Shown: piece after piece, positions 6,609 to 19,755 of the stretch
How the letters are laid out: every line of letters starts with the position of its first letter
Position numbering within the stretch: the stretch's first letter is position 1
Assembly (NCBI GenBank): GCA_964020085.1
Contig: OZ026600.1
Coordinates: 30,931,880-30,995,879 of the forward strand
DNA from: Micromussa lordhowensis
Taxonomy: Eukaryota > Cnidaria > Anthozoa > Scleractinia > Lobophylliidae
Length of the DNA: 64,000 nucleotides
Reading direction: 5' to 3'
Position numbers and translations under genes: made by a program
Notes under the pieces: model-generated
The model's database searches: none
The model's input: the letters and a program-made list of their open reading frames with translations, nothing else
Told to the model about the DNA's origin: nothing

Positions 6609-9600
6609 TTGATGCGATTTGCGCCAGGGTGTTTTTGAAGCTCCCATAGTCGGCCTACTTTTTTGGGCATTTTGCCTTGGTCCCCCCTTGGCAAAATCTC
6701 AGAAAATGGCCGATTTAGGTCTCCTTGCCAAATTTGTCAGAACTCGGCTCTACGGACACTTATGGAGCCGCAGTTTGCAGCAAAATGTTCTCCTATGTTT
6801 GCACTTCAAGTGCATTCTAATTAGGGGTTGATGCGATTTGCGCCAGGGTGTTTTTGAAGCCCCCATAGTCGGCCTACTTTTTTGGGCATTTTGCCTTGGT
6901 CCCCCCTTGGCAAAATCTCAGAAAATGGCCGATTTAGGTCTCCTTGCCAAATTTGTCAGAACTCGGCTCTACGGACACTTATGGAGCCGCAGTTTGCAGC
7001 AAAATGTTCTCCTATGTTTGCACTTCAAGTGCATTCTAATTAGGGGTTGATGCGATTTGCGCCAGGGTGTTTTTGAAGCCCCCATAGTCGGCCTACTTTT
7101 TTGGGCATTTTGCCTTGGTCCCCCCTTGGCAAAATCTCAGAAAATGGCCGATTTAGGTCTCCTTGCCAAATTTGTCAGAACTCGGCTCTACGGAAACTTA
7201 TGGAGCCGCAGTTTGCAGCAAAATGTTCTCCTATGTTTGCACTTCAAGTGCATTCTAATTAGGGGTTGATGCGATTTGCGCCAGGGTGTTTTTGAAGCCC
7301 CCATAGTCGGCCTACTTTTTTGGGCATTTTGCCTTGGTCCCCCCTTGGCAAAATCTCAGAAAATGGCCGATTTAGGTCTCCTTGCCAAATTTGTCAGAAC
7401 TCGGCTCTACGGACACTTATGGAGCCGCAGTTTGCAGCAAAATGTTCTCCTATGTTTGCACTTCAAGTGCATTCTAATTAGGGGTTGATGCAATTTGCGC
7501 CAGGGTGTTTTTGAAGCCCCCATAGTCGGCCTACTTTTTTGGGCATTTTGCCTTGGTCCCCCCTTGGCAAAATCTCAGAAAATGGCCGATTTAGGTCTCC
7601 TTGCCAAATTTGTCAGAACTCGGCTCTACGGACACTTATGGAGCCGCAGTTTGCAGCAAAATGTTCTCCTATGTTTGCACTTCAAGTGCATTCTAATTAG
7701 GGGTTGATGCGATTTGCGCCAGGGTGTTTTTGAAGCCCCCATAGTCGGCCTACTTTTTTGGGCATTTTGCCTTGGTCCCCCCTTGGCAAAATCTCAGAAA
7801 ATGGCCGATTTAGGTCTCCTTGCCAAATTTGTCAGAACTCGGCTCTACGGACACTTATGGAGCCGCAGTTTGCAGCAAAATGTTCTCCTATGTTTGCACT
7901 TCAAGTGCATTCTAATTAGGGGTTGATGCGATTTGCGCCAGGGTGTTTTTGAAGCCCCCATAGTCGGCCTACTTTTTTGGGCATTTTGCCTTGGTCCCCC
8001 CTTGGCAAAATCTCAGAAAATGGCCGATTTAGGTCTCCTTGCCAAATTTGTCAGAACTCGGCTCTACGGACACTTATGGAGCCGCAGTTTGCAGCAAAAT
8101 GTTCTCCTATGTTTGCACTTCAAGTGCATTCTAATTAGGGGTTGATGCGATTTGCGCCAGGGTGTTTTTGAAGCCCCCATAGTCGGCCTACTTTTTTGGG
8201 CATTTTGCCTTGGTCCCCCCTTGGCAAAATCTCAGAAAATGGCCGATTTAGGTCTCCTTGCCAAATTTGTCAGAACTCGGCTCTACGGACACTTATGGAG
8301 CCGCAGTTTGCAGCAAAATGTTTTCCTATGTTTGCACTTCAAGTGCATTCTAATTAGGGGTTGATGCGATTTGCGCCAGGGTGTTTTTGAAGCCCCCATA
8401 GTCGGCCTACTTTTTTGGGCATTTTGCCTTGGTCCCCCCTTGGCAAAATCTCAGAAAATGGCCGATTTAGGTCTCCTTGCCAAATTTGTCAGAACTCGGC
8501 TCTACGGACACTTATGGAGCCGCAGTTTGCAGCAAAATGTTCTCCTATGTTTGCACTTCAAGTGCATTCTAATTAGGGGTTGATTCGATTTGCGCCAGGG
8601 TGTTTTTGAAGCCCCCATAGTCGGCCTACTTTTTTGGGCAGTTTGCCTTGGTCCCCCCTTGGCAAAATCTCAGAAAATGGCCGATTTAGGTCTCCTTGCC
8701 AAATTTGTCAGAACTCGGCTCTACGGACACTTATGGAGCCGCAGTTTGCAGCAAAATGTTCTCCTATGTTTGCACTTCAAGTGCATTCTAATTAGGGGTT
8801 GATGCGATTTTGCGCCAGGGTGTTTTTGAAGCCCCCATAGTCGGCCTACTTTTTTGGGCATTTTGCCTTGGTCCCCCCTTGGCAAAATCTCAGAAAATGG
8901 CCGATTTAGGTCTCCTTGCCAAATTTGTCAGAACTCGGCTCTACGGACACTTATGGAGCCGCAGTTTGCAGCAAAATGTTCTCCTATGTTTGCACTTCAA
9001 GTGCATTCTAATTAGGGGTTGATGCGATTTGCGCCAGGGTGTTTTTGAAGCCCCCATAGTCGGCCTACTTTTTTGGGCATTTTGCCTTGGTCCCCCCTTG
9101 GCAAAATCTCAGAAAATGGCCGATTTAGGTCTCCTTGCCAAATTTGTCAGAACTCGGCTCTACGGAAACTTATGGAGCCGCAGTTTGTAGCAAAATGTTC
9201 TCCTATGTTTGCACTTCAAGTGCATTCTAATTAGGGGTTGATGCGATTTGCGCCAGGGTGTTTTTGAAGCCCCCATAGTCGGCCTACTTTTTTGGGCATT
9301 TTGCCTTGGTCCCCCCTTGGCAAAATCTCAGAAAATGGCCGATTTAGGTCTCCTTGCCAAATTTGTCAGAACTCGGCTCTACGGACACTTATGGAGCCGC
9401 AGTTTGCAGCAAAATGTTCTCCTATGTTTGCACTTCAAGTGCATTCTAATTAGGGGTTGATGCGATTTGCGCCAGGGTGTTTTTGAAGCCCCCATAGTCG
9501 GCCTACTTTTTTGGGCATTTTGCCTTGGTCCCCCCTTGGCAAAATCTCAGAAAATGGCCGATTTAGGTCTCCTTGCCAAATTTGTCAGAACTCGGCTCTA

Positions 9601-11437
9601 CGGACACTTATGGAGCCGCAGTTTGCAGCAAAATGTTCTCCTATGTTTGCACTTCAAGTGCATTCTAATTAGGGGTTGATGCGATTTGCGCCAGGGTGTT
9701 TTTGAAGCCCCCATAGTCGGCCTACTTTTTTGGGCATTTTGCCTTGGTCCCCCCTTGGCAAAATCTCAGAAAATGGCCGATTTAGGTCTCCTTGCCAAAT
9801 TTGTCAGAACTCGGCTCTACGGACACTTATGGAGCCGCAGTTTGCAGCAAAATGTTCTCCTATGTTTGCACTTCAAGTGCATTCTAATTAGGGGTTGATG
9901 CGATTTGCGCCAGGGTGTTTTTGAAGCCCCCATAGTCGGCCTACTTTTTTGGGCATTTTGCCTTGGTCCCCCCTTGGCAAAATCTCAGAAAATGGCCGAT
10001 TTAGGTCTCCTTGCCAAATTTGTCAGAACTCGGCTCTACGGACACTTATGGAGCCGCAGTTTGCAGCAAAATGTTCTCCTATGTTTGCACTTCAAGTGCA
10101 TTCTAATTAGGGGTTGATGCGATTTGCGCCAGGGTGTTTTTGAAGCCCCCATAGTCGGCCTACTTTTTTGGGCATTTTGCCTTGGTCCCCCCTTGGCAAA
10201 ATCTCAGAAAATGGCCGATTTAGGTCTCCTTGCCAAATTTGTCAGAACTCGGCTCTACGGACACTTATGGAGCCGCAGTTTGCAGCAAAATGTTCTCCTA
10301 TGTTTGCACTTCAAGTGCATTCTAATTAGGGGTTGATGCGATTTGCGCCAGGGTGTTTTTGAAGCCCCCATAGTCGGCCTACTTTTTTGGGCATTTTGCC
10401 TTGGTCCCCCCTTGGCAAAATCTCAGAAAATGGCCGATTTAGGTCTCCTTGCCAAATTTGTCAGAACTCGGCTCTACGGACACTTATGGAGCCGCAGTTT
10501 GCAGCAAAATGTTCTCCTATGTTTGCACTTCAAGTGCATTCTAATTAGGGGTTGATGCGATTTGCGCCAGGGTGTTTTTGAAGCCCCCATAGTCGGCCTA
10601 CTTTTTTGGGCATTTTGCCTTGGTCCCCCCTTGGCAAAATCTCAGAAAATGGCCGATTTAGGTCTCCTTGCCAAATTTGTCAGAACTCGGCTCTACGGAC
10701 ACTTATGGAGCCGCAGTTTGCAGCAAAATGTTCTCCTATGTTTGCACTTCAAGTGCATTCTAATTAGGGGTTGATGCGATTTGCGCCAGGGTGTTTTTGA
10801 AGCCCCCATAGTCGGCCTACTTTTTTGGGCATTTTGCCTTGGTCCCCCCTTGGCAAAATCTCAGAAAATGGCCGATTTAGGTCTCCTTGCCAAATTTGTC
10901 AGAACTCGGCTCTACGGACACTTATGGAGCCGCAGTTTGCAGCAAAATGTTCTCCTATGTTTGCACTTCAAGTGCATTCTAATTAGGGGTTGATGCGATT
11001 TGCGCCAGGGTGTTTTTGAAGCCCCCATAGTCGGCCTACTTTTTTGGGCATTTTGCCTTGGTCCCCCCTTGGCAAAATCTCAGAAAATGGCCGATTTAGG
11101 TCTCCTTGCCAAATTTGTCAGAACTCGGCTCTACGGACACTTATGGAGCCGCAGTTTGCAGCAAAATGTTTTCCTATGTTTGCACTTCAAGTGCATTCTA
11201 ATTAGGGGTTGATGCGATTTGCGCCAGGGTGTTTTTGAAGCCCCCATAGTCGGCCTACTTTTTTGGGCAGTTTGCCTTGGTCCCCCCTTGGCAAAATCTC
11301 AGAAAATGGCCGATTTAGGTCTCCTTGCCAAATTTGTCAGAACTCGGCTCTACGGACACTTATGGAGCCGCAGTTTGCAGCAAAATGTTCTCCTATGTTT
11401 GCACTTCAAGTGCATTCTAATTAGGGGTTGATGCGAT

Positions 11438-12970
11438 TTGCGCCAGGGTGTTTTTGAAGCCCCCATAGTCGGCCTACTTTTTTGGGCAGTTTGCCTTGGT
11501 CCCCCCTTGGCAAAATCTCAGAAAATGGCCGATTTAGGTCTCCTTGCCAAATTTGTCAGAACTCGGCTCTACGGACACTTATGGAGCCGCAGTTTGCAGC
11601 AAAATGTTCTCCTATGTTTGCACTTCAAGTGCATTCTAATTAGGGGTTGATGCGATTTGCGCCAGGGTGTTTTTGAAGCCCCCATAGTCGGCCTACTTTT
11701 TTGGGCATTTTGCCTTGGTCCCCCCGTGGCAAAATCTCAGAAAATGGCCGATTTAGGTCTCCTTGCCAAATTTGTCAGAACTCGGCTCTACGGACACTTA
11801 TGGAGCCGCAGTTTGCAGCAAAATGTTCTCCTATGTTTGCACTTTAAGTGCATTCTAATTAGGGGTTGATGCGATTTGCGCCAGGGTGTTTTTGAAGCCC
11901 CCATAGTCGGCCTACTTTTTTGGGCATTTTGCCTTGGTCCCCCCTTGGCAAAATCTCAGAAAATGGCCGATTTAGGTCTCCTTGCCAAATTTGTCAGAAC
12001 TCGGCTCTACGGACACTTATGGAGCCGCAGTTTGCAGCAAAATGTTCTCCTATGTTTGCACTTCAAGTGCATTCTAATTAGGGGTTGATGCGATTTGCGC
12101 CAGGGTGTTTTTGAAGCCCCCATAGTCGGCCTACTTTTTTGGGCATTTTGCCTTGGTCCCCCCTTGGCAAAATCTCAGAAAATGGCCGATTTAGGTCTCC
12201 TTGCCAAATTTGTCAGAACTCGGCTCTACGGACACTTATGGAGCCGCAGTTTGCAGCAAAATGTTCTCCTATGTTTGCACTTCAAGTGCATTCTAATTAG
12301 GGGTTGATGCGATTTGCGCCAGGGTGTTTTTGAAGCCCCCATAGTCGGCCTACTTTTTTGGGCATTTTGCCTTGGTCCCCCCTTGGCAAAATCTCAGAAA
12401 ATGGCCGATTTAGGTCTCCTTGCCAAATTTGTCAGAACTCGGCTCTACGGACACTTATGGAGCCGCAGTTTGCAGCAAAATGTTCTCCTATGTTTGCACT
12501 TCAAGTGCATTCTAATTAGGGGTTGATGCGATTTGCGCCAGGGTGTTTTTGAAGCCCCCATAGTCGGCCTACTTTTTTGGGCAGTTTGCCTTGGTCCCCC
12601 CTTGGCAAAATCTCAGAAAATGGCCGATTTAGGTCTCCTTGCCAAATTTGTCAGAACTCGGCTCTACGGACACTTATGGAGCCGCAGTTTGCAGCAAAAT
12701 GTTCTCCTATGTTTGCACTTCAAGTGCATTCTAATTAGGGGTTGATGCGATTTGCGCCAGGGTGTTTTTGAAGCCCCCATAGTCGGCCTACTTTTTTGGG
12801 CATTTTGCCTTGGTCCCCCCGTGGCAAAATCTCAGAAAATGGCCGATTTAGGTCTCCTTGCCAAATTTGTCAGAACTCGGCTCTACGGACACTTATGGAG
12901 CCGCAGTTTGCAGCAAAATGTTCTCCTATGTTTGCACTTTAAGTGCATTCTAATTAGGGGTTGATGCGAT
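11438..12970 (+). repeat. Five-monomer block duplication inside the array
   Basis: The consecutive monomers at 11438 and 11657 carry a T-to-G change (GGGCAGTTTG), then CCCCCCGTGG together with a T palindrome centre. The same pair recurs at 12533 and 12752, exactly 1,095 bp (5 x 219) later. Sharing three linked rare variants indicates copying of a multi-monomer block rather than repeated mutation. Confidence 0.8.
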
Positions 12971-15598
12971 TTGCGCCAGGGTGTTTTTGAAGCCCCCATA
13001 GTCGGCCTACTTTTTTGGGCATTTTGCCTTGGTCCCCCCTTGGCAAAATCTCAGAAAATGGCCGATTTAGGTCTCCTTGCCAAATTTGTCAGAACTCGGC
13101 TCTACGGACACTTATGGAGCCGCAGTTTGCAGCAAAATGTTCTCCTATGTTTGCACTTCAAGTGCATTCTAATTAGGGGTTGATGCGATTTGCGCCAGGG
13201 TGTTTTTGAAGCCCCCATAGTCGGCCTACTTTTTTGGGCATTTTGCCTTGGTCCCCCCTTGGCAAAATCTCAGAAAATGGCCGATTTAGGTCTCCTTGCC
13301 AAATTTGTCAGAACTCGGCTCTACGGACACTTATGGAGCCGCAGTTTGCAGCAAAATGTTCTCCTATGTTTGCACTTCAAGTGCATTCTAATTAGGGGTT
13401 GATGCGATTTGCGCCAGGGTGTTTTTGAAGCCCCCATAGTCGGCCTACTTTTTTGGGCAGTTTGCCTTGGTCCCCCCTTGGCAAAATCTCAGAAAATGGC
13501 CGATTTAGGTCTCCTTGCCAAATTTGTCAGAACTCGGCTCTACGGACACTTATGGAGCCGCAGTTTGCAGCAAAATGTTCTCCTATGTTTGCACTTCAAG
13601 TGCATTCTAATTAGGGGTTGATGCGATTTGCGCCAGGGTGTTTTTGAAGCCCCCATAGTCGGCCTACTTTTTTGGGCATTTTGCCTTGGTCCCCCCTTGG
13701 CAAAATCTCAGAAAATGGCCGATTTAGGTCTCCTTGCCAAATTTGTCAGAACTCGGCTCTACGGACACTTATGGAGCCGCAGTTTGCAGCAAAATGTTCT
13801 CCTATGTTTGCACTTCAAGTGCATTCTAATTAGGGGTTGATGCGATTTGCGCCAGGGTGTTTTTGAAGCCCCCATAGTCGGCCTACTTTTTTGGGCATTT
13901 TGCCTTGGTCCCCCCTTGGCAAAATCTCAGAAAATGGCCGATTTAGGTCTCCTTGCCAAATTTGTCAGAACTCGGCTCTACGGACACTTATGGAGCCGCA
14001 GTTTGCAGCAAAATGTTCTCCTATGTTTGCACTTCAAGTGCATTCTAATTAGGGGTTGATGCGATTTGCGCCAGGGTGTTTTTGAAGCCCCCATAGTCGG
14101 CCTACTTTTTTGGGCATTTTGCCTTGGTCCCCCCTTGGCAAAATCTCAGAAAATGGCCGATTTAGGTCTCCTTGCCAAATTTGTCAGAACTCGGCTCTAC
14201 GGACACTTATGGAGCCGCAGTTTGCAGCAAAATGTTCTCCTATGTTTGCACTTCAAGTGCATTCTAATTAGGGGTTGATGCGATTTGCGCCAGGGTGTTT
14301 TTGAAGCCCCCATAGTCGGCCTACTTTTTTAGGCATTTTGCCTTGGTCCCCCCTTGGCAAAATCTCAGAAAATGGCCGATTTAGGTCTCCTTGCCAAATT
14401 TGTCAGAACTCGGCTCTACGGACACTTATGGAGCCGCAGTTTGCAGCAAAATGTTCTCCTATGTTTGCACTTTAAGTGCATTCTAATTAGGGGTTGATGC
14501 GATTTGCGCCAGGGTGTTTTTGAAGCCCCCATAGTCGGCCAACTTTTTTGGGCATTTTGCCTTGGTCCCCCCTTGGCAAAATCTCAGAAAATGGCCGATT
14601 TAGGTCTCCTTGCCAAATTTGTCAGAACTCGGCTCTACGGACACTTATGGAGCCGCAGTTTGCAGCAAAATGTTCTCCTATGTTTGCACTTCAAGTGCAT
14701 TCTAATTAGGGGTTGATGCGATTTGCGCCAGGGTGTTTTTGAAGCCCCCATAGTCGGCCTACTTTTTTGGGCATTTTGCCTTGGTCCCCCCTTGGCAAAA
14801 TCTCAGAAAATGGCCGATTTAGGTCTCCTTGCCAAATTTGTCAGAACTCGGCTCTACGGACACTTATGGAGCCGCAGTTTGCAGCAAAATGTTCTCCTAT
14901 GTTTGCACTTCAAGTGCATTCTAATTAGGGGTTGATGCGATTTGCGCCAGGGTGTTTTTGAAGCCCCCATAGTCGGCCTACTTTTTTGGGCATTTTGCCT
15001 TGGTCCCCCCTTGGCAAAATCTCAGAAAATGGCCGATTTAGGTCTCCTTGCCAAATTTGTCAGAACTCGGCTCTACGGACACTTATGGAGCCGCAGTTTG
15101 CAGCAAAATGTTCTCCTATGTTTGCACTTCAAGTGCATTCTAATTAGGGGTTGATGCGATTTGCGCCAGGGTGTTTTTGAAGCCCCCATAGTCGGCCTAC
15201 TTTTTTGGGCATTTTGCCTTGGTCCCCCCTTGGCAAAATCTCAGAAAATGGCCGATTTAGGTCTCGTTGCCAAATTTGTCAGAACTCGGCTCTACGGACA
15301 CTTATGGAGCCGCAGTTTGCAGCAAAATGTTCTCCTATGTTTGCACTTCAAGTGCATTCTAATTAGGGGTTGATGCGATTTGCGCCAGGGTGTTTTTGAA
15401 GCCCCCATAGTCGGCCTACTTTTTTGGGCATTTTGCCTTGGTCCCCCCTTGGCAAAATCTCAGAAAATGGCCGATTTAGGTCTCCTTGCCAAATTTGTCA
15501 GAACTCGGCTCTACGGACACTTATGGAGCCGCAGTTTGCAGCAAAATGTTCTCCTATGTTTGCACTTCAAGTGCATTCTAATTAGGGGTTGATGCGAT

Positions 15599-18500
15599 TT
15601 GCGCCAGGGTGTTTTTGAAGCCCCCCATAGTCGGCCTACTTTTTTGGGCATTTTGCCTTGGTCCCCCCTTGGCAAAATCTCAGAAAATGGCCGATTTAGG
15701 TCTCCTTGCCAAATTTGTCAGAACTCGGCTCTACGGACACTTATGGAGCCGCAGTTTGCAGCAAAATGTTCTCCTATGTTTGCACTTCAAGTGCATTCTA
15801 ATTAGGGGTTGATGCGATTTGCGCCAGGGTGTTTTTGAAGCCCCCATAGTCGGCCTACTTTTTTGGGCATTTTGCCTTGGTCCCCCCTTGGCAAAATCTC
15901 AGAAAATGGCCGATTTAGGTCTCCTTGCCAAATTTGTCAGAACTCGGCTCTACGGACACTTATGGAGCCGCAGTTTGCAGCAAAATGTTCTCCTATGTTT
16001 GCACTTCAAGTGCATTCTAATTAGGGGTTGATGCGATTTGCGCCAGGGTGTTTTTGAAGCCCCCATAGTCGGCCTACTTTTTTGGGCATTTTGCCTTGGT
16101 CCCCCCTTGGCAAAATCTCAGAAAATGGCCGATTTAGGTCTCCTTGCCAAATTTGTCAGAACTCGGCTCTACGGACACTTATGGAGCCGCAGTTTGCAGC
16201 AAAATGTTCTCCTATGTTTGCACTTCAAGTGCATTCTAATTAGGGGTTGATGCGATTTGCGCCAGGGTGTTTTTGAAGCCCCCATAGTCGGCCTACTTTT
16301 TTGGGCATTTTGCCTTGGTCCCCCCTTGGCAAAATCTCAGAAAATGGCCGATTTAGGTCTCGTTGCCAAATTTGTCAGAACTCGGCTCTACGGACACTTA
16401 TGGAGCCGCAGTTTGCAGCAAAATGTTCTCCTATATTTGCACTTCAAGTGCATTCAAATTAGGGGTTGATGCGATTTGCGCCAGGGTGTTTTTGAAGCCC
16501 CCATAGTCGGCCTACTTTTTTGGGCATTTTGCCTTGGTCCCCCCTTGGCAAAATCTCAGAAAATGGCCGATTTAGGTCTCCTTGCCAAATTTGTCAGAAC
16601 TCGGCTCTACGGACACTTATGGAGCCGCAGTTTGCAGCAAAATGTTCTCCTATGTTTGCACTTCAAGTGCATTCTAATTAGGGGTTGATGCGATTTGCGC
16701 CAGGGTGTTTTTGAAGCCCCCATAGTCGGCCTACTTTTTTGGGCATTTTGCCTTGGTCTCCCCTTGGCAAAATCTCAGAAAACGGCCGATTTAGGTCTCC
16801 TTGCCAAATTTGTCAGAACTCGGCTCTACGGACACTTATGGAGCCGCAGTTTGCAGCAAAATGTTCTCCTATGTTTGCACTTCAAGTGCATTCTAATTAG
16901 GGGTTGATGCGATTTGCGCCAGGGTGTTTTTGAAGCCCCCCATAGTCGGCCTACTTTTTTGGGCATTTTGCCTTGGTCCCCCCTTGGCAAAATCTCAGAA
17001 AATGGCCGATTTAGGTCTCCTTGCCAAATTTGTCAGAACTCGGCTCTACGGACACTTATGGAGCCGCAGTTTGCAGCAAAATGTTCTCCTATGTTTGCAC
17101 TTCAAGTGCATTCTAATTAGGGGTTGATGCGATTTGCGCCAGGGTGTTTTTGAAGCCCCCATAGTCGGCCTACTTTTTTGGGCATTTTGCCTTGGTCCCC
17201 CCTTGGCAAAATCTCAGAAAATGGCCGATTTAGGTCTCCTTGCCAAATTTGTCAGAACTCGGCTCTACGGACACTTATGGAGCCGCAGTTTGCAGCAAAA
17301 TGTTCTCCTATGTTTGCACTTCAAGTGCATTCTAATTAGGGGTTGATGCGATTTGCGCCAGGGTGTTTTTGTAGCCCCCATAGTCGGCCTACTTTTTTGG
17401 GCATTTTGCCTTGGTCCCCCCTTGGCAAAATCTCAGAAAATGGCCGATTTAGGTCTCCTTGCCAAATTTGTCAGAACTCGGCTCTACGGACACTTATGGA
17501 GCCGCAGTTTGCAGCAAAATGTTCTCCTATGTTTGCACTTCAAGTGCATTCTAATTAGGGGTTGATGCGATTTGCGCCAGGGTGTTTTTGAAGCCCCCAT
17601 AGTCGGCCTACTTTTTTGGGCATTTTGCCTTGGTCCCCCCTTGGCAAAATCTCAGAAAATGGCCGATTTAGGTCTCGTTGCCAAATTTGTCAGAACTCGG
17701 CTCTACGGACACTTATGGAGCCGCAGTTTGCAGCAAAATGTTCTCCTATGTTTGCACTTCAAGTGCATTCAAATTAGGGGTTGATGCGATTTGCGCCAGG
17801 GTGTTTTTGAAGCCCCCATAGTCGGCCTACTTTTTTGGGCATTTTGCCTTGGTCCCCCCTTGGCAAAATCTCAGAAAATGGCCGATTTAGGTCTCCTTGC
17901 CAAATTTGTCAGAACTCGGCTCTACGGACACTTATGGAGCCGCAGTTTGCAGCAAAATGTTCTCCTATGTTTGCACTTCAAGTGCATTCTAATTAGGGGT
18001 TGATGCGATTTGCGCCAGGGTGTTTTTGAAGCCCTCATAGTCGGCCTACTTTTTTGGGCATTTTGCCTTGGTCCCCCCTTGGCAAAATCTCAGAAAATGG
18101 CCGATTTAGGTCTCCTTGCCAAATTTGTCAGAACTCGGCTCTACGGACACTTATGGAGCCGCAGTTTGCAGCAAAATGTTCTCCTATGTTTGCACTTCAA
18201 GTGCATTCTAATTAGGGGTTGATGCGATTTGCGCCAGGGTGTTTTTGAAGCCCCCATAGTCGGCCTACTTTTTTGGGCATTTTGCCTTGGTCCCCCCTTG
18301 GCAAAATCTCAGAAAATGGCCGATTTAGGTCTCCTTGCCAAATTTGTCAGAACTTGGCTCTACGGACACTTATGGAGCCGCAGTTTGCAGCAAAATGTTC
18401 TCCTATGTTTGCACTTCAAGTGCATTCTAATTAGGGGTTGATGCGATTTGCGCCAGGGTGTTTTTGAAGCCCCCATAGTCGGCCTACTTTTTTGGGCATT

Positions 18501-19755
18501 TTGCCTTGGTCCCCCCTTGGCAAAATCTCAGAAAATGGCCGATTTAGGTCTCCTTGCCAAATTTGTCAGAACTCGGCTCTACGGACACTTATGGAGCCGC
18601 AGTTTGCAGCAAAATGTTCTCCTATGTTTGCACTTCAAGTGCATTCTAATTAGGGGTTGATGCGATTTGCGCCAGGGTGTTTTTGAAGCCCCCATAGTCG
18701 GCCTACTTTTTTGGGCATTTTGCCTTGGTCCCCCCTTGGCAAAATCTCAGAAAATGGCCGATTTAGGTCTCCTTGCCAAATTTGTCAGAACTCGGCTCTA
18801 CGGACACTTATGGAGCCGCAGTTTGCAGCAAAATGTTCTCCTATGTTTGCACTTCAAGTGCATTCTAATTAGGGGTTGATGCGATTTGCGCCAGGGTGTT
18901 TTTGAAGCCCCCATAGTCGGCCTACTTTTTTGGGCATTTTGCCTTGGTCTCCCCTTGGCAAAATCTCAGAAAATGGCCGATTTAGGTCTCCTTGCCAAAT
19001 TTGTCAGAACTCGGCTCTACGGACACTTATGGAGCCGCAGTTTGCAGCAAAATGTTCTCCTATGTTTGCACTTCAAGTGCATTCTAATTAGGGGTTGATG
19101 CGATTTGCGCCAGGGTGTTTTTGAAGCCCCCATAGTCGGCCTACTTTTTTGGGCATTTTGCCTTGGTCCCCCCTTGGCAAAATCTCAGAAAATGGCCGAT
19201 TTAGGTCTCCTTGCCAAATTTGTCAGAACTCGGCTCTACGGACACTTATGGAGCCGCAGTTTGCAGCAAAATGTTCTCCTATGTTTGCACTTCAAGTGCA
19301 TTCTAATTAGGGGTTGATGCGATTTGCGCCAGGGTGTTTTTGAAGCCCTCATAGTCGGCCTACTTTTTTGGGCATTTTGCCTTGGTCCCCCCTTGGCAAA
19401 ATCTCAGAAAATGGCCGATTTAGGTCTCCTTGCCAAATTTGTCAGAACTCGGCTCTACGGACACTTATGGAGCCGCAGTTTGCAGCAAAATGTTCTCCTA
19501 TGTTTGCACTTCAAGTGCATTCTAATTAGGGGTTGATGCGATTTGCGCCAGGGTGTTTTTGAAGCCCCCATAGTCGGCCTACTTTTTTGGGCATTTTGCC
19601 TTGGTCCCCCCTTGGCAAAATCTCAGAAAATGGCCGATTTAGGTCTCCTTGCCAAATTTGTCAGAACTTGGCTCTACGGACACTTATGGAGCCGCAGTTT
19701 GCAGCAAAATGTTCTCCTATGTTTGCACTTCAAGTGCATTCTAATTAGGGGTTGA
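15599..19755 (+). repeat. Region with six-monomer (about 1,314-bp) higher-order periodicity
   Basis: An extra C (six C before ATAG) occurs in the monomers at 15599 and 16914. CTCGTTGCC plus CATTCAAATTAGG occurs at 16257 and 17572. GCCCTCATAG occurs at 18010 and 19324, and AACTTGGCTC at 18229 and 19543. Each pair is separated by six monomers (1,314 bp, or 1,315 where the extra C intervenes). This is a short higher-order repeat that was itself copied. Confidence 0.8.

Larger units (their letters stand above)
6400..6618 (+). repeat. Reference monomer of the 219-bp satellite
   Basis: This is the first complete copy, with phase set arbitrarily at TTGCGCCAGG. Landmarks in order are a C-rich/T6 segment with stem-loop I (6425-6500), stem-loop II (6514-6565), the palindrome TGCACTT-C-AAGTGCA (6581-6595) and TTAGGGGTTGATGCG (6602-6616). 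The longest open frame starts at TTG (6400) and ends at TGA (6610-6612); its first ATG is at 6487, which leaves only 41 codons beginning MADLGLLAKF. A second frame ends at TAG (6602-6604) and the third is stopped early. I see no 73-bp sub-repeat although 219 is 3 x 73. It contains no recognisable tRNA, 5S or snRNA sequence. Confidence 0.9.

Noticed and set aside
6400..6618. Internal 73-bp sub-repeat of the 219-bp monomer
   Set aside because: Comparing the three thirds by eye shows no consistent similarity beyond short shared words such as GCAAAAT.
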